From NCBI GenBank assembly GCA_016931515.1, contig JAFGEQ010000012.1:62001-126000 (forward strand): a DNA stretch of 64,000 nt, in the 5' to 3' direction. A program made the position numbers and the translations under genes. Source of the DNA: a candidate division CSSED10-310 bacterium. GTDB lineage: Bacteria > CSSED10-310. Below the pieces are notes generated by a model. That model was not told where the DNA came from, did no database searches, and worked only from the letters and a program-made list of their open reading frames with translations. Each line of letters starts with the position of its first letter. Position 1 is the stretch's first letter. Shown here piece by piece: positions 63,508 to 64,000 of this stretch.

Positions 63508-64000
63508 ATGATTCAAATTGCGCCATCCATATTGTCCGCAGACTTTGTCAATCTGGCACGGGATATTGATGTAGTTACTCGGGGAGGGGCTCATGCCATT
63601 CATGTTGATGTGATGGACGGGCATTTCGTGCCGAACATCACTATCGGTCCGTCCGTAGTGAAAGCCCTTAAATCCGCAACACGTTTACCTCTCGACGTTC
63701 ACCTGATGATAGAAAGTCCCGAACGATTTATTCCTGACTTCATCAAAGCCGGGGCGGATATGCTTTCAGTTCATATCGAAGCGTGTCCGCACATCCATCG
63801 AATTCTTCACATGATTCGTAACGCCGGAATAAAGACGGGGATTGCTCTGAATCCAGGTACACCACTTGGAAGCATTGCAGAAGTCCTTCATCTGGTGCAC
63901 TTCGTTCTGATCATGAGTGTCAATCCAGGATTTGGCGGTCAACCTTTTATCCCGGATTCAATTGATAAAATAAGCCGCCTCGCCAACGTCATCCGGGCCA
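63508..64000 (+). CDS. rpe: Ribulose-phosphate 3-epimerase, 3' end outside window
   Basis: Pentose-phosphate enzyme that interconverts ribulose-5-phosphate and xylulose-5-phosphate. The visible 164 residues show the TIM-barrel start APSILSADF, the metal-site block HVDVMDGHFVPN, a HLMIESPE block and MSVNPGFGGQPF, so the family call is certain. It continues past the window edge. AGAGG lies five bases before the ATG at 63508, and the gap to the PASTA gene is 10 nt. Confidence 0.95.
   Translation, partial: MIQIAPSILSADFVNLARDIDVVTRGGAHAIHVDVMDGHFVPNITIGPSVVKALKSATRLPLDVHLMIESPERFIPDFIKAGADMLSVHIEACPHIHRILHMIRNAGIKTGIALNPGTPLGSIAEVLHLVHFVLIMSVNPGFGGQPFIPDSIDKISRLANVIRA

Noticed and set aside
1-64000. 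tRNA or rRNA genes, CRISPR arrays, insertion sequences, phage genes
   Set aside because: No cloverleaf-type sequences in the gaps, no regular short repeats with spacers, and no transposase, integrase or terminase motifs were seen.

Overview
The window is a gene-dense 64 kb stretch of a bacterial chromosome with no rRNA, tRNA, CRISPR array, integrase or insertion sequence that I could find. The organism looks like an uncultivated Gram-negative bacterium: there is a TonB-dependent outer-membrane receptor, lipoprotein maturation genes (lspA, lgt), a prepilin peptidase, an OlsF-like acyltransferase, an O-antigen-ligase-like protein, and Gld-type ABC genes that are common in the FCB group. Two large secreted proteins carry Thr/Pro-rich linkers of a kind often seen in candidate phyla. 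A species or phylum cannot be fixed from the sequence alone. The energy genes (Na+-pumping methylmalonyl-CoA decarboxylase, methylmalonyl-CoA mutase, pyruvate phosphate dikinase) suggest an anaerobic or fermentative life style with a succinate/propionate branch.

Layout, left to right. 2-3427: the 3' part of a secreted modular metallopeptidase, ending in a strong terminator. 3619-8329: nucleoside kinase, B12-binding radical SAM protein, PfkB kinase and a free-standing MetH-activation-domain protein. 8700-14453: ileS, lspA, lgt, an RluD-type pseudouridine synthase and a sirtuin, all overlapping. 14409-18470 (minus): OlsF-like bifunctional acyltransferase, sigma-54 response regulator and prepilin peptidase. 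18635-25998: a divergent methylmalonyl-CoA locus, with the mutase small subunit and MeaB on the minus strand, and the four-subunit Na+ decarboxylase, mutase large subunit and epimerase on the plus strand. 26205-28657: an ABC ATPase and large permease pair.

28658-39747 (minus): Nudix hydrolase, orphan MalK-type ATPase, a lipoprotein with a degenerate sulfatase-like half, GldA/GldF/GldG-like ABC genes, a DUF4340 protein, a TrmN6-like methyltransferase and a TonB-dependent receptor. 39754-43712 (minus): a NatAB-like exporter whose second permease is fused to a CPBP protease. 43860-51266: MurU/AmgK-like sugar nucleotidyltransferase and kinase, then two giant membrane proteins with TPR tails (O-antigen-ligase type and DUF2723 type). 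51320-52987: a second secreted protein with three FN3-like repeats and the same C-terminal module as the first gene. 53235-60248: a double winged-helix protein, ppdK, a response regulator and two HEAT-repeat proteins. 60250-64000: uracil-DNA glycosylase, def, fmt, a PASTA protein and the start of rpe.

Most neighbours overlap by ATGA/GTGA or a few tens of bases, so translational coupling is the rule. The most distinctive observations are the shared C-terminal module of the two secreted proteins, the sulfatase-like pseudoenzyme lipoprotein coupled to a MalK-type ATPase, the linked corrinoid genes with the stand-alone MetH reactivation domain, and the glycan locus with two TPR-tailed membrane enzymes.
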